Part shown: one piece after another, positions 44,165-52,457 of the stretch
Layout of the letters: each line of letters starts with the position of its first letter
How positions within the stretch are numbered: position 1 is the first letter of the stretch
NCBI RefSeq assembly: GCF_042684265.1
Contig: NZ_JBHULB010000013.1
Coordinates: forward strand, 54,250-118,249
DNA length: 64,000 nt
DNA from: Croceitalea marina
GTDB lineage: Bacteria; Bacteroidota; Bacteroidia; Flavobacteriales; Flavobacteriaceae
Direction of reading: 5' to 3'
Program-made: the position numbers and the translations under genes
Notes under the pieces: model-generated
The model's database searches: none
What the model saw: only the letters and a program-made list of their open reading frames with translations
What the model was told of the DNA's origin: nothing

Positions 44165-45082
44165 TTAATTCCCATTCAACTGTTTTTCATATTCCTCCGC
44201 ATCGTACTTCCCGATTGATTTTTGGACGAGTCCTTGGTCATTCATAGTCCATTCTTCAAATCCGCTGAAATCCACTTTATTTCCAGTTCCGTTTGGTCCA
44301 GAATTAGTTCCTTTAAAAGTCCAATAATATCTATAAGTCTCATTTCCCTTGGTTAGGCTGTCCATAGTTAATTCCAAATCAGGAAATGCCTCCATATATG
44401 AGTTCGCCGTTTCTGCCAATTGTTTTCTTCCGACTGCTGGTGTTCCTTTATTCACAGTTAAAGTTCCGTCCTCTGCATAAAATGAAGCCATTTTTTCTGG
44501 CACTTTACTGTTCCAAGCATCGGTATATTTTTGTCCGAATTCGACCATTTTATCCAATTCCGACTTATCAGATTTATGTACTTCAAGTTCAATTTCAACC
44601 ATAAATTCTGGTAATGCCAATCCTTTTACTTCAAGCCATGAACCAGTTGGAAATCCATTTTTATAAATTTCAGCTCGATATGCCGATTTTTCCAACATCT
44701 GTGCCATATCAGTTGTGAAAATATCTTCTTTTACCACATCGTCAAATGAGCAACCAAAGTGTTTTAATATTTTCTCCAAATCAGCATAACAGTTTTTCAT
44801 CTGCTGTTCGATATCGCCAACCGCGGTTGGGTTGCCTTCATCGTCCATACTTACTGCTCCTGAAATTTTAATGCTATTTCCAATTTTCACGGCATGGGAA
44901 TATCCGAAAGCCTTTTCCACTTCTGGCCGTAACAGAAAATATTCAGGTTTTTCAGATTCCACGATTACTTCTTTTTCAATTTCTTTCGTTTCTTCCTTTT
45001 GTTTTTCCTCACAACTTTGCAGTCCAAAAGTTAATGTGCAAAGGGTTGCCAGTAAAGCCAGTCGGTTGGTCTTTGTTTTCAT
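44165..45082 (-). CDS. RidA-like plus SnoaL-like (NTF2 fold) fusion lipoprotein
   Basis: 305 residues with lipobox FGLQSC (Cys24). Residues 48-170 form a RidA/YjgF-type domain (SHAVKIGNSIKISGAVSMDDEGN, GLALPEFMVEIELEVHK). Residues 180-300 are a SnoaL/NTF2-like domain (YTDAWNSKVPEKMASFYAEDGTL, FPDLELTMDSLTKGNETYRYYWTF). RidA hydrolyses reactive imines from PLP enzymes in the cytoplasm; here it is attached to the envelope. The gene follows the PSD-like lipoprotein gene upstream by 49 bases, so the two may act on the same small molecule. The biochemical role is unknown. Confidence 0.82.
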   Translation of the reverse strand: MKTKTNRLALLATLCTLTFGLQSCEEKQKEETKEIEKEVIVESEKPEYFLLRPEVEKAFGYSHAVKIGNSIKISGAVSMDDEGNPTAVGDIEQQMKNCYADLEKILKHFGCSFDDVVKEDIFTTDMAQMLEKSAYRAEIYKNGFPTGSWLEVKGLALPEFMVEIELEVHKSDKSELDKMVEFGQKYTDAWNSKVPEKMASFYAEDGTLTVNKGTPAVGRKQLAETANSYMEAFPDLELTMDSLTKGNETYRYYWTFKGTNSGPNGTGNKVDFSGFEEWTMNDQGLVQKSIGKYDAEEYEKQLNGN

Positions 45083-45275
45083 AATTTAGATTATTTAGTG
45101 CCTACTTTAGCGGGTTATAGGTTGTCTCGATTATTTTTTTGTGTTTTCACCGATAGCTCAAAAAGACAGCAGTTAGGTTTTCTGCTTGGGAAATCCCAAC
45201 AAGATTATTTGGCTTCGAAATCCAGCCAGTTTAAAGATATAGGTTTTTATTTTTTCCACAGGACAAAGTGAAATT

Positions 45276-46055
45276 TTAGCCTTCTTTGTTTTTACATTCT
45301 TTATTTTTTAACAATTCAATAGGTTCTTGCATTTCCTTCTTTAAATTAGACAAGTGCTGTTTCTGTCGAATCAGCATTCCTATATAAATAACAAGGTTAT
45401 CCTGAAACTTTAAGAATATGGGATGATTAGGGTCATTCGTCCAGTTATTTTTTGGTAAAAGTTCAATATGTTCTCTATCGAGCTCTCGCTCCAGATAATC
45501 AATGTCTTGCAACCCAAATTCACTCATAAACTCAAAATCACTCATTCTGTCAATAATGACATTCCTGTTTTCTTGAAGTAGATTTAAAATATTGTTCAAA
45601 AACGTACTATGCTGAATAAGTCTGTTTTTAAGCCTTAAATCAGTTAACAGTTTTAACTGACCTGAAGAGGTTATATCTTCAAAAGCAATATTGCTGGGAA
45701 CAAAAACATCTTGTCTTATTGCAACTACATGTTTATTCAGTATAAGACTTCTATCATTTGGTATGTTATTTAAATCTGACATCAGCTCTTTGCTGAGCTT
45801 TATCTTATTCGTTATACGTGCAGAAGTTTCATCAATTAATTTTTCATTTAACTCAAAGTCGTCTAAAATTCTACAGTAGTAATCAGCTTCTGCGATTTTA
45901 TTTTTTCGATTTTCGTTCCAATTATTGATTTGAAGTGCAATCAAAATACCGATGACCACTAAAATGATTTCGCCTAAGGCGTAGAGCAGGTACTTCGAAA
46001 ACTTATTTTCAGAAAGTTGTTTTTGGCGGATTTTTCTAAAGAATTTTATCATCAT
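45276..46055 (-). CDS. DUF6090-type membrane protein, array copy 8 (last)
   Basis: 259 residues (a start at the next Met is equally good). The N-terminus is the array signature KFFRKIRQK-LSENKFSKYLLY followed by one transmembrane helix (GEIILVVIGILIALQI) and NNWNENRK. The rest, about 210 residues, is helical and probably periplasmic. The family core is seen as SGQLKLLTDLRLKNRLIQHS. It is the promoter-distal copy and is separated from the preceding copy by 88 bases that contain a short GC-rich repeat. The function of the family is unknown. Confidence 0.85.
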   Translation of the reverse strand: MMIKFFRKIRQKQLSENKFSKYLLYALGEIILVVIGILIALQINNWNENRKNKIAEADYYCRILDDFELNEKLIDETSARITNKIKLSKELMSDLNNIPNDRSLILNKHVVAIRQDVFVPSNIAFEDITSSGQLKLLTDLRLKNRLIQHSTFLNNILNLLQENRNVIIDRMSDFEFMSEFGLQDIDYLERELDREHIELLPKNNWTNDPNHPIFLKFQDNLVIYIGMLIRQKQHLSNLKKEMQEPIELLKNKECKNKEG

Positions 46056-46143
46056 TCAAAGTTTTCCCCTCTTGGGAGGGGATTAAGGGGTGGGTTTTAA
46101 TCTATCTATTTGGTTTTTGATTTCCGACAGAGCCCAACCCAGG
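46056..46143. repeat. GC-rich intergenic repeat between array copies
   Basis: CCCCTCTTGGGAGGGG is followed by ATTAAGGGGTGGG, unlike the rest of the AT-rich array. It is a short dispersed-repeat-like insert between two coding copies. The first part is an inverted repeat (CCCCTC, GAGGGG). Confidence 0.5.
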
Positions 46144-46926
46144 TTATTCTTTAATCTCGGAAGCTAAAACTTCAAGAATATAATCGATTCGCTTTAGCAA
46201 TGTTTGACTTTCTTGATGGGTAAAGGTATTTAAGTTCAAGCTCCATGTAATTACACCTTCAAGTTTTGCGTCCAAAAGCAGTTCTTCTTTACTTACTTTG
46301 CTGATTTTTGATTTTCCAGGTATTGGATTAAGGGTTTCTGTAGTCTCTAACAGGTTTGAGCCTGCTTTTTGCCAAAAACTATGACCGTAATTGCGTGTAA
46401 TGCCTATTTCATTGATGTAATTCGAAAATTGCAATTCCCAATATCTTAAAAAAATTTGCTCCACCTCTTGTAGCTGGATCACATCGGTACTCCAATTGAT
46501 AAGTAGCTCCTTTAACTCTTCACTTTTAATGATTTCAATATTTCCCGAACGCACCAAATCATTTTGAATCGGGTCAAATGTTGTTGGAATAATACTTCCA
46601 AGATAGGCGAATATACTATCTAATTCCGCCTTTTCTGGTTCGTTATAGAAAGTGAGCAAACGACTACATTTTTTATTTATGTCCCTTTTGCTTCCGGTCT
46701 TTTCTAGAAGTTGTGCCCGGTTTGATGTAAACTCTTTTCTTAACCTTTTTAAAATCTCCTGCTCTTTGACCTTGTCTTTCCGTTGCTCGTTCCAAGTATT
46801 TATTTGTAAGGCAATCAAAATTCCAATAACTACTAAAATGATTTCGCCAATGGCGTAGAGCAGGTATTTACTGAATTTGTTTTCAGAAAGAAGTTTTTGA
46901 CGGATTTTTCTAAAGAATTTGATCAT
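46144..46926 (-). CDS. DUF6090-type membrane protein, array copy 7
   Basis: 260 residues with MIKFFRKIRQKLLSENKFS, one transmembrane helix and NTWNEQRKDK. The core motif is SGNIEIIKSEELKELLINW. In its C-terminal half (FDPIQNDLVRSGN, VIQLQEVEQIF, LEVLASEIKE) it is closest to the first copy at 50805-51596, more so than to its direct neighbours. That suggests a duplication of a larger block, or recombination within the array. Function unknown. Confidence 0.85.
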   Translation of the reverse strand: MIKFFRKIRQKLLSENKFSKYLLYAIGEIILVVIGILIALQINTWNEQRKDKVKEQEILKRLRKEFTSNRAQLLEKTGSKRDINKKCSRLLTFYNEPEKAELDSIFAYLGSIIPTTFDPIQNDLVRSGNIEIIKSEELKELLINWSTDVIQLQEVEQIFLRYWELQFSNYINEIGITRNYGHSFWQKAGSNLLETTETLNPIPGKSKISKVSKEELLLDAKLEGVITWSLNLNTFTHQESQTLLKRIDYILEVLASEIKE

Positions 46927-46971
46927 TGGTTAATGGTTTGATATAATACAGGATAGATTGTTTTGGGTTCG

Positions 46972-47742
46972 TTATTTTTCATCTAAATACTGAATCAAAC
47001 TTTCCCTTAATGCTATGCCTTCTTGAAGCAATTCACTGTGAGTAGAATATAATGGTAGCAATAGCGCTTGTCTGGCGGTAGTTTTATTTACAAATTCTTT
47101 TACCCGATTAGACGCTATAGATTCATAAAAAAATGAATTGTCAAAAGCATCTACTTCCATTTTTGCGAAATCTGGCAAAACGTTTTGAAACACTGAATTA
47201 TAATCCAAAATATCACTCATGCCAACGCCTAAACCGTATATTGTATTAAGATTGGATTCCTGATAGTCGAGTACATTTGAAACATTATCATAATAGGATA
47301 GAATTCTAGTTTTAATGGAATCGTTTAAGATATACGTCAACTTGCCTGAAAATTGTATTTGATTAAAAATGATTTGATTAGGTTTTAAACTAGATACGAA
47401 TGCAGCCTGGTAAATTTTTTGTTTTAGCAAGGGTTTGTTTCTTCGTATGGAATCATTCTTCAAGGCGCTCAATAGTATTCGATTGGCATCTATGTTAATG
47501 CTATCTTGTTTCGTCACGGTTGTTAAACTCTCAATGTCATCTTCAATATTTTGTATTAAACCCGTAATAAGTATTTTTTCTTCTTTTTTTATTTTCTGAT
47601 TTTCACTCCAAGTATTGATTTGAAGGGCAATTAGAATACCAATAACCACTAAAAAAATTTCACCAATGCCGTAAAGGAGGTATTTACTGAAACGGTTTTC
47701 AGCGAGTAGTTTTTGACGGATTTTTCTAAAGAATTTTATCAT
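46972..47742 (-). CDS. DUF6090-type membrane protein, array copy 6
   Basis: 256 residues. N-terminal FFRKIRQKLLAENRFSKY, transmembrane helix (GEIFLVVIGILIALQI) and NTWSENQK. The core is FSGKLTYILNDSIKTRILSYYD. Its start codon overlaps the stop of the preceding copy by one base (TAATG), so translation is probably coupled. The variable part (PDFAKMEVDAFDNSFFYESI) has no recognised domain. Function unknown. Confidence 0.85.
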   Translation of the reverse strand: MIKFFRKIRQKLLAENRFSKYLLYGIGEIFLVVIGILIALQINTWSENQKIKKEEKILITGLIQNIEDDIESLTTVTKQDSINIDANRILLSALKNDSIRRNKPLLKQKIYQAAFVSSLKPNQIIFNQIQFSGKLTYILNDSIKTRILSYYDNVSNVLDYQESNLNTIYGLGVGMSDILDYNSVFQNVLPDFAKMEVDAFDNSFFYESIASNRVKEFVNKTTARQALLLPLYSTHSELLQEGIALRESLIQYLDEK

Positions 47743-48509
47743 TATTGTAGTTCACTTTTTATTTTAACACGAATCTTTTCGTAATCTTTGAGTAACCTTT
47801 TTGCTTCTCTTTCGGTTTGATTGGTCAGGATTATTTTTGTGGCCACTAAATTTTCAAAGTAAGCATTTGAAAGCATCTTGCCGTTGTTCGATTGAAAATT
47901 ACTTTTCTTTTGCTCAAGATTCTCTGTAATGCCCGGCACAATAAATAAGTTGTTTAATATCTGTGTTTTATCCATTAAGAAGGGAAGCGAATTATTATCA
48001 ATAAATTTCATGGTTTGGTCAGTTGCCCAACTATATCGATTTTCAGTTGCCAACAATTCTGAAATCATAAACTGTAATTCTGAACTTTGAATTAAGGCAA
48101 TGTTTCCCGTGCTGATTAGTGTATTTCTTACCGTTCTTTTTGGTCTAAAAAATTCGCCGTTCAATAGCTCTAATATGGTATTTGGAAATGGGGCTCCTAT
48201 AGTTGAAATGATACTACTGTCAATATGAATATACGGAAGTATACGTTCTAGGCTTTCGGTGGTTTTTAGGTGACTTGCGATAGTTTCTTCCAAGCGATCA
48301 ATATTATCGTCTATTTCAGAAGATAATTTTAATAACAATTGTTGTTCCTTTTTAAGATTCTGAGTATGGGTGTTCCAGTTGTTAATTCCCAGCGCAATTA
48401 AAATCCCAATAACAACAAGAATAATTTCGCCAAATGCATATATCAGGTACTTGCTGAACTTATTCTCAGAAAGTAATTTTTGCCTGATTTTTCTAAAAAA
48501 TTTAATCAT
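47742..48509 (-). CDS. DUF6090-type membrane protein, array copy 5
   Basis: About 255 residues from the ATG at 48509, which aligns with the other copies; the frame is open to 48536. The N-terminus FFRKIRQKLLSENKFSKYLIY and helix GEIILVVIGILIALGI are conserved, with NNWNTHTQN after it. The core is STGNIALIQSSELQFMISELL. It overlaps the preceding copy by 8 bases and the next by 1, a tightly coupled block. Function unknown. Confidence 0.85.
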   Translation of the reverse strand: MIKFFRKIRQKLLSENKFSKYLIYAFGEIILVVIGILIALGINNWNTHTQNLKKEQQLLLKLSSEIDDNIDRLEETIASHLKTTESLERILPYIHIDSSIISTIGAPFPNTILELLNGEFFRPKRTVRNTLISTGNIALIQSSELQFMISELLATENRYSWATDQTMKFIDNNSLPFLMDKTQILNNLFIVPGITENLEQKKSNFQSNNGKMLSNAYFENLVATKIILTNQTEREAKRLLKDYEKIRVKIKSELQ

Positions 48510-49245
48510 ACTGAGTTTCAATAAGTATTTTATCAATCAATAGGTCTAATTCGATCATTAGGTTTTTATTATCTACAATCCAGTATAAAAATTCGTCAGT
48601 ATTGTTTTCGAATTCAATTTCTTTAAAAATTTGAAATTTATCCACCTTCAGGGTTGATTTTTCTTGCCAATTTAATGGGCTATAGGCATCCATATCTTTA
48701 AAGGGATATCTTTCTGATAAATAGGGCCAAATCTCGTTATCTAATTTTGCGGTAAACCTTGTTGTTCTATCTGTCAATGCCTTCATCGTTCGTCCCCAAT
48801 TATATATTGAATTAACCAATTCCTTATTCTGGAGCAATTCCAAACGTCCCGACTGTATGAGACCAGAAATAGTATTTTCTGAGGGTCTGAATATAGGAGG
48901 ATCAAAGGCATAAAAAAGTAAACTGTCGACATTTTGCCTTTTAATATAAGCTTCGTCTTTGCCTATCATTTTCATTAATTGTCTAAGGGCTGCCTCACAT
49001 TGTTCAGCTTCTTTAATTCTTATTTTTGCACTGGTTTTGTTTTGCAAATATTCAATATGAATGTTCTTTACAATGGATTGTTCTTCAAGTTGCTGGATTC
49101 GTTTTTGGTTCCAATTATTGATTTGAAGTGCAATGAGAATACCGATGACCACCAAAATGATTTCGCCTACGGCATACAGAAGATACTTAGAGAATTTGTT
49201 CTCGGAAAGCAGTTTTTGACGGATTTTACGGAAGAATTTAATCAT
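48502..49245 (-). CDS. DUF6090-type membrane protein, array copy 4
   Basis: 247 residues. Signature FFRKIRQKLLSENKFSKY, helix and NNWNQKRIQQ. Core QSGRLELLQNKELVNSIYNWG. The distal part (LNWQEKSTLKVDKFQIFKEIEFENN, LDLLIDKILIETQYD) is unlike the other copies. It lies 14 bases after the preceding copy's stop and overlaps the next copy by 8 bases. Function unknown. Confidence 0.85.
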   Translation of the reverse strand: MIKFFRKIRQKLLSENKFSKYLLYAVGEIILVVIGILIALQINNWNQKRIQQLEEQSIVKNIHIEYLQNKTSAKIRIKEAEQCEAALRQLMKMIGKDEAYIKRQNVDSLLFYAFDPPIFRPSENTISGLIQSGRLELLQNKELVNSIYNWGRTMKALTDRTTRFTAKLDNEIWPYLSERYPFKDMDAYSPLNWQEKSTLKVDKFQIFKEIEFENNTDEFLYWIVDNKNLMIELDLLIDKILIETQYD

Positions 49246-49259
49246 TTGGATTTTTGATT

Positions 49260-50003
49260 TTACAACAATTGTAAAATAGCATTTGCTGAGGTTAATAAGT
49301 CGCTATAAAATCTTTTAAGCTCCACATTTTGGTAATAACGCGATACGATGAGGCCCTCCAATTTTTTGTCATCCAAAAACTTTTCCTTATCAAATTTCCG
49401 TATTGGTCTTGGGTCGTCACTATAGTAATTTTTGATAAAGTTCCACTCATTGTTTTTCTGATACACCCCTGCATAATTATCATTGATATGAGGCTCATAT
49501 TTAGTTTGTAATTGCGTATTGCTTATAAGCTCACGTTCGCCTGTGCTTTCTATCAAAGCATAATAGTCTAAAATTGCGGTTTGAAGTTTGGTTTCTAAAA
49601 ATGGAATTTCATTGGATTGGGTCATTGTCTCTATAGCATTGGTATTTGGCCTAAATTGATGTTCCAACAAAAGATTTGTTAGGTATTTGGTGGTGTGTTT
49701 ATTGATTGGGAGAATAGTTTTCATCTGCATCATCAGAGAGTCTGAATAATTATAATTGTCCGTAATATTTTGCACCAAAACGTTCAATTGAGCCTTATCT
49801 TCATTCAGGTTCTGTTTAAGAATTTCTAGGTGCTTGTCCACCGAACCACTAACTTTTTTATTCTCATTCCAGTTATTAATTTGCAAGGCAATCAGTATTC
49901 CTATTACCACAAGAATGATTTCGCCAGTGGCATATTTAAAGTACTTCCCCATTTGGTTTTGGTTAATTAGTGAGCGACGAATATGTCTGAAGAATTTAAT
50001 CAT
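49260..50003 (-). CDS. DUF6090-type membrane protein, array copy 3
   Basis: 247 residues. This copy has the most divergent N-terminus (FFRHIRRSLINQNQMGKYFKY) although the helix GEIILVVIGILIALQI and NNWNENKK are kept. Core TQSNEIPFLETKLQTAILDYY. It overlaps the preceding copy by 8 bases. Its divergence suggests an older member of the array. Function unknown. Confidence 0.85.
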   Translation of the reverse strand: MIKFFRHIRRSLINQNQMGKYFKYATGEIILVVIGILIALQINNWNENKKVSGSVDKHLEILKQNLNEDKAQLNVLVQNITDNYNYSDSLMMQMKTILPINKHTTKYLTNLLLEHQFRPNTNAIETMTQSNEIPFLETKLQTAILDYYALIESTGERELISNTQLQTKYEPHINDNYAGVYQKNNEWNFIKNYYSDDPRPIRKFDKEKFLDDKKLEGLIVSRYYQNVELKRFYSDLLTSANAILQLL

Positions 50004-50781
50004 TGTTATTGCATTTATCTTGCAACAATTGCTTTATTTGGTCTACTTCACTTTCAATAAGTTCTAATAGTTGATGGCGTCTTCCGTTATCTGTACCTGT
50101 GATTAAGATAGCGTCGTATAAAATAGGCTTATAATCTTCAGAAATATACTCTGGTAGATCTTCTTTAATCTTTTCTCTTATAGCATCCGTAAAAACATCG
50201 TTATTGTATCTCGAAAATATGTTAACGTGATGAACACCCGCCTCAAACCAACTGTCGAGGGACTTTATGCGATCCACAGTAAAGTCCGAATTTATAATTA
50301 TGGTTTCGGCATAACCAGCTACGTTAGTATAGTATGTATTAAGCGCTTCTGTAATCGCTTTATCTTGAATAATACTTAAATTTCCGCTAGATTTTATATC
50401 AGAATAAGTAGCGTTATTAGGCCTAAAAGTAGTTGTGACTCTTTGAAGTGCATTAATCCAGCTTTTGCCAAATACTTTTGCCTTTGGTTTCTCTTTTTGA
50501 ATTTCTAGTATAGCTTCATAACTACCATTTTTACGCTCTTCATTTAAGGCCTTTAGTTGTAAAACTTGTTCTTTGTCTTGTTCTACATTTTCTAACAATA
50601 AGCAATAATACTTTTGTTCTTGGTCTCGCGATTTTCTATTCTCATTCCAGTTGTTAATCTGTAGTGCGATTAAAATACCGATGACCACCAAAATGATTTC
50701 GCCTATGGCATAGAGCAGGTATTTTGAAAACCTGTTTTCAGAGAGTAGTTTTTGACGAATCTTTCGAAAGAATTTAATCAT
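49996..50781 (-). CDS. DUF6090-type membrane protein, array copy 2
   Basis: 261 residues. FFRKIRQKLLSENRFSKY, helix, NNWNENRKSRDQEQ. Core SSGNLSIIQDKAITEALNTYYT. Its distal region (SLDSWFEAGVHHVNIFSRYN) is specific to this copy. It starts 23 bases after the first copy's stop. It is part of the coupled chain in which most copies overlap or nearly touch. Function unknown. Confidence 0.85.
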   Translation of the reverse strand: MIKFFRKIRQKLLSENRFSKYLLYAIGEIILVVIGILIALQINNWNENRKSRDQEQKYYCLLLENVEQDKEQVLQLKALNEERKNGSYEAILEIQKEKPKAKVFGKSWINALQRVTTTFRPNNATYSDIKSSGNLSIIQDKAITEALNTYYTNVAGYAETIIINSDFTVDRIKSLDSWFEAGVHHVNIFSRYNNDVFTDAIREKIKEDLPEYISEDYKPILYDAILITGTDNGRRHQLLELIESEVDQIKQLLQDKCNNND

Positions 50782-50804
50782 TGATTAGCAGTACGTTTTC
50801 GTTT

Positions 50805-51596
50805 TTATTCTTCAATTTCTTGCGCTATGATGTCCAGTATGTTTAAGATTCTATTACGCAAGGTCTGCGATTGAATGTTTGTAACTTGATGCGTTGTGAT
50901 TACCTGGCTCACAATGCCCTCAAATTCTACATCTGCAAGAACCTTTGTCAAATCCACACTTTTTCTTGTTGGCTTAATGGTGAATTTAGAGATTGATTTT
51001 TTGTCCAATGCTTCTGTGGGCGTGTAGCCATCTTTCCATAAGTTATTATTTACGTTCCTCGCAACACCCAATCGAAGGTAACACGGCATTAAAATCTCCG
51101 TTCGAAATTTTTGGTACTCCAACTCCATTTCTTGAACCTGAAAAACCTCAGAAGACCAATTTGATAAAAACCTCACCAAGGTGTCATTTTGTATAAGGCG
51201 AAGGTTTTCTGAACCAACGATATCGTTTTTTATGGGGTCAAAAGTCGGGTCCCTAAATATGATCCACAATGATTGATAAAATCCGTCTTGATTAATTGCC
51301 GAGGTGGGATTGTCTATTTGATTTAGTAAATTATTGCAGGCTTCCAGTGCCTGGTTGCGCATCAGTATTTTTTCATCAAGTTGCTTGAGGTTATTTTGAT
51401 ATTCACTGAACAATTGTTTTAAAATTAATTGCTCCTTGGCCAAATCTTTCTTGTTCTCATTCCAATTGTTAATCTGTAATGCTATGAGAATCCCGATGAC
51501 CACCAAAACGATTTCGCCAATGGCATAGAGCAGGTACTTTGAGAAACGATTTTCTTCAAGCAGTTTTTGCCGGATATGGCGGAAGAATTTAATCAT
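50805..51596 (-). CDS. DUF6090-type membrane protein, array copy 1 (first)
   Basis: About 263 residues from the ATG at 51596, which aligns with the other copies; the frame is open to 51614. FFRHIRQKLLEENRFSKY, helix GEIVLVVIGILIALQI and NNWNENKK. Core GSENLRLIQNDTLVRFLSNW. It is the promoter-proximal gene. A TATCTTTA box on the reverse strand (forward 51617-51624) could serve as a weak -7 element. It resembles copy 7 in its distal half. Function unknown. Confidence 0.85.
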   Translation of the reverse strand: MIKFFRHIRQKLLEENRFSKYLLYAIGEIVLVVIGILIALQINNWNENKKDLAKEQLILKQLFSEYQNNLKQLDEKILMRNQALEACNNLLNQIDNPTSAINQDGFYQSLWIIFRDPTFDPIKNDIVGSENLRLIQNDTLVRFLSNWSSEVFQVQEMELEYQKFRTEILMPCYLRLGVARNVNNNLWKDGYTPTEALDKKSISKFTIKPTRKSVDLTKVLADVEFEGIVSQVITTHQVTNIQSQTLRNRILNILDIIAQEIEE

Positions 51597-51624
51597 AAAT
51601 GCATGGTTGGTCACTCTAAAGATA

Positions 51625-52156
51625 TGACTTTATGAAGTTAATGGATTAAATAATGGGGTTGATAGTCTTGTCAACCCTCGGTTAGGAAAGCTAGGGATAA
51701 TATTGTCAGCTCTCACTAAACCGAAGATGTAGGGATAGAGCTATTATGTTCTCGGTCTCTATTTTATTTATATAGTTTTTAAATTGGCCTTTTTAGGGAA
51801 CCGTCTAGCAAAAACTTGATTACTTATGAGAGGGTGTCCCAAATGTGGTCTTTTTTAGTGTTCCCGTTAATTCACCTTTTATGGGACAATTATTGACACA
51901 AAAAAACTTGTAAAGGCTTTAACTAATATTTAGATTCAATTCAAAAATCAAATTAGTCGCTTTATTCATTTCTCTATCGATAACCTTGGAATAGATGAAG
52001 GTTTTTCACATTTAGTAATGCCTAAAATGCTTTGATATGGTGTAAATATCCGAACCATATTCAAGTTGAAACAAATAAAACATCCGTAATTAGCGGCGAT
52101 TTTCATATCTTCCTTTCAGGAAAATAAAAGGTGAAAATTAGGTTTATATTTAAAAA
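51625..52156. other. Gene-free right end of the element
   Basis: No credible ORF. The stretch is AT-rich. A GAGAGGGTGTCCCAAATGTGG-like motif near 51832 resembles insertion-sequence ends, but no partner end or transposase is visible. Otherwise I see nothing recognisable until the ACCGTCAC pair. Confidence 0.4.
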
Positions 52157-52175
52157 ACCGTCACTCAACCGTCAC
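52157..52175 (+). repeat. Paired ACCGTCAC motif, right end of element
   Basis: Two ACCGTCAC copies spaced 11 bases, in the same orientation and spacing as at 34254-34272. The flanking bases also match (AAACCGTCACT then AACCGTCACTT). They lie 48 bases inside attR, consistent with integrase arm sites. Confidence 0.5.
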
Positions 52176-52187
52176 TTCAAAAAACAC

Positions 52188-52221
52188 AAAACCCTGTTAA
52201 TCAAATTATTAACAGGGTTTT
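52188..52221 (-). terminator. Terminator of tRNA-Leu supplied by the element
   Basis: Perfect 13-bp arms AAAACCCTGTTAA and TTAACAGGGTTTT with an 8-base loop, just past the tRNA 3' end on the reverse strand. The element brings this replacement, since the original terminator was displaced to 34092-34118. Confidence 0.8.
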
Positions 52222-52222
52222 A

Positions 52223-52241
52223 AAGTACTCGAGGTGGGAAT
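52223..52241 (+). repeat. attR: 19-bp repeat within the tRNA-Leu 3' end
   Basis: Identical to 34125-34143. Here the repeat is part of an intact tRNA, so integration regenerates the gene. Confidence 0.9.
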
Positions 52242-52306
52242 CGAACCCACACTCCAAAGGAACTGGATTTTGAATCCAGCGCGTCTACCAGTTCCGCCAC
52301 TCGAGC
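52226..52306 (-). tRNA. tRNA-Leu (anticodon CAA)
   Basis: An 81-base gene, without encoded CCA, read on the reverse strand. Acceptor GCTCGAG pairs with CTCGAGT (first pair G-U). The anticodon stem is CTGGA/TCCAG with loop TTCAAAA, giving CAA. The T-arm is GTGGGTTCGATTCCCAC. It reads Leu UUG codons. Its 3' end serves as attachment site of the mobile element. It is divergent from prs. Confidence 0.95.
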
Positions 52307-52398
52307 AATTATTTTTAATCGGACTGCAAAGCTAAAAAATAATTTCCGTTCGACCCTAAAATTCATACAATTATCCTTTAGCAACCCAGATTAATTTT

Positions 52399-52406
52399 TA
52401 AATTTG
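52399..52406 (+). promoter_or_regulatory. -7 promoter box of prs
   Basis: TAAATTTG fits the Bacteroidota TAnnTTTG consensus and lies 51 bases before the prs start. Confidence 0.6.
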
Positions 52407-52457
52407 CACCTCCTTAAAAGAAATAGGCTTTAAAAAGCGCAACGCTAATTAATTATA

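Larger units (their letters stand above)
34125..52241. mobile_element. Integrative mobilizable element of about 18.1 kb in tRNA-Leu(CAA)
   Basis: The element is bounded by 19-bp direct repeats of the tRNA 3' end. It contains a tyrosine integrase at the left end, an excisionase-like protein, a Toprim protein, a relaxase with accessory proteins and a candidate oriT. No conjugative type IV secretion genes are present, so it must borrow a transfer apparatus, which makes it an IME. Accessory genes are an AbiE toxin-antitoxin pair, an XRE/IrrE pair, two lipoproteins and eight DUF6090-type genes. Repeats shared by both ends and by the excisionase promoter support a single unit. The tRNA is restored at the right junction. 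Confidence 0.88.

Noticed and set aside
45276..51596. CRISPR array or short tandem repeat
   Set aside because: The repeated units are ~770-base genes with conserved 5' ends, not short repeats with spacers; no cas genes or CRISPR-like repeats occur in the window.
51829..51852. Insertion-sequence end (GGGTGTCCCAAA-like)
   Set aside because: No opposite end, target duplication or transposase is found nearby.
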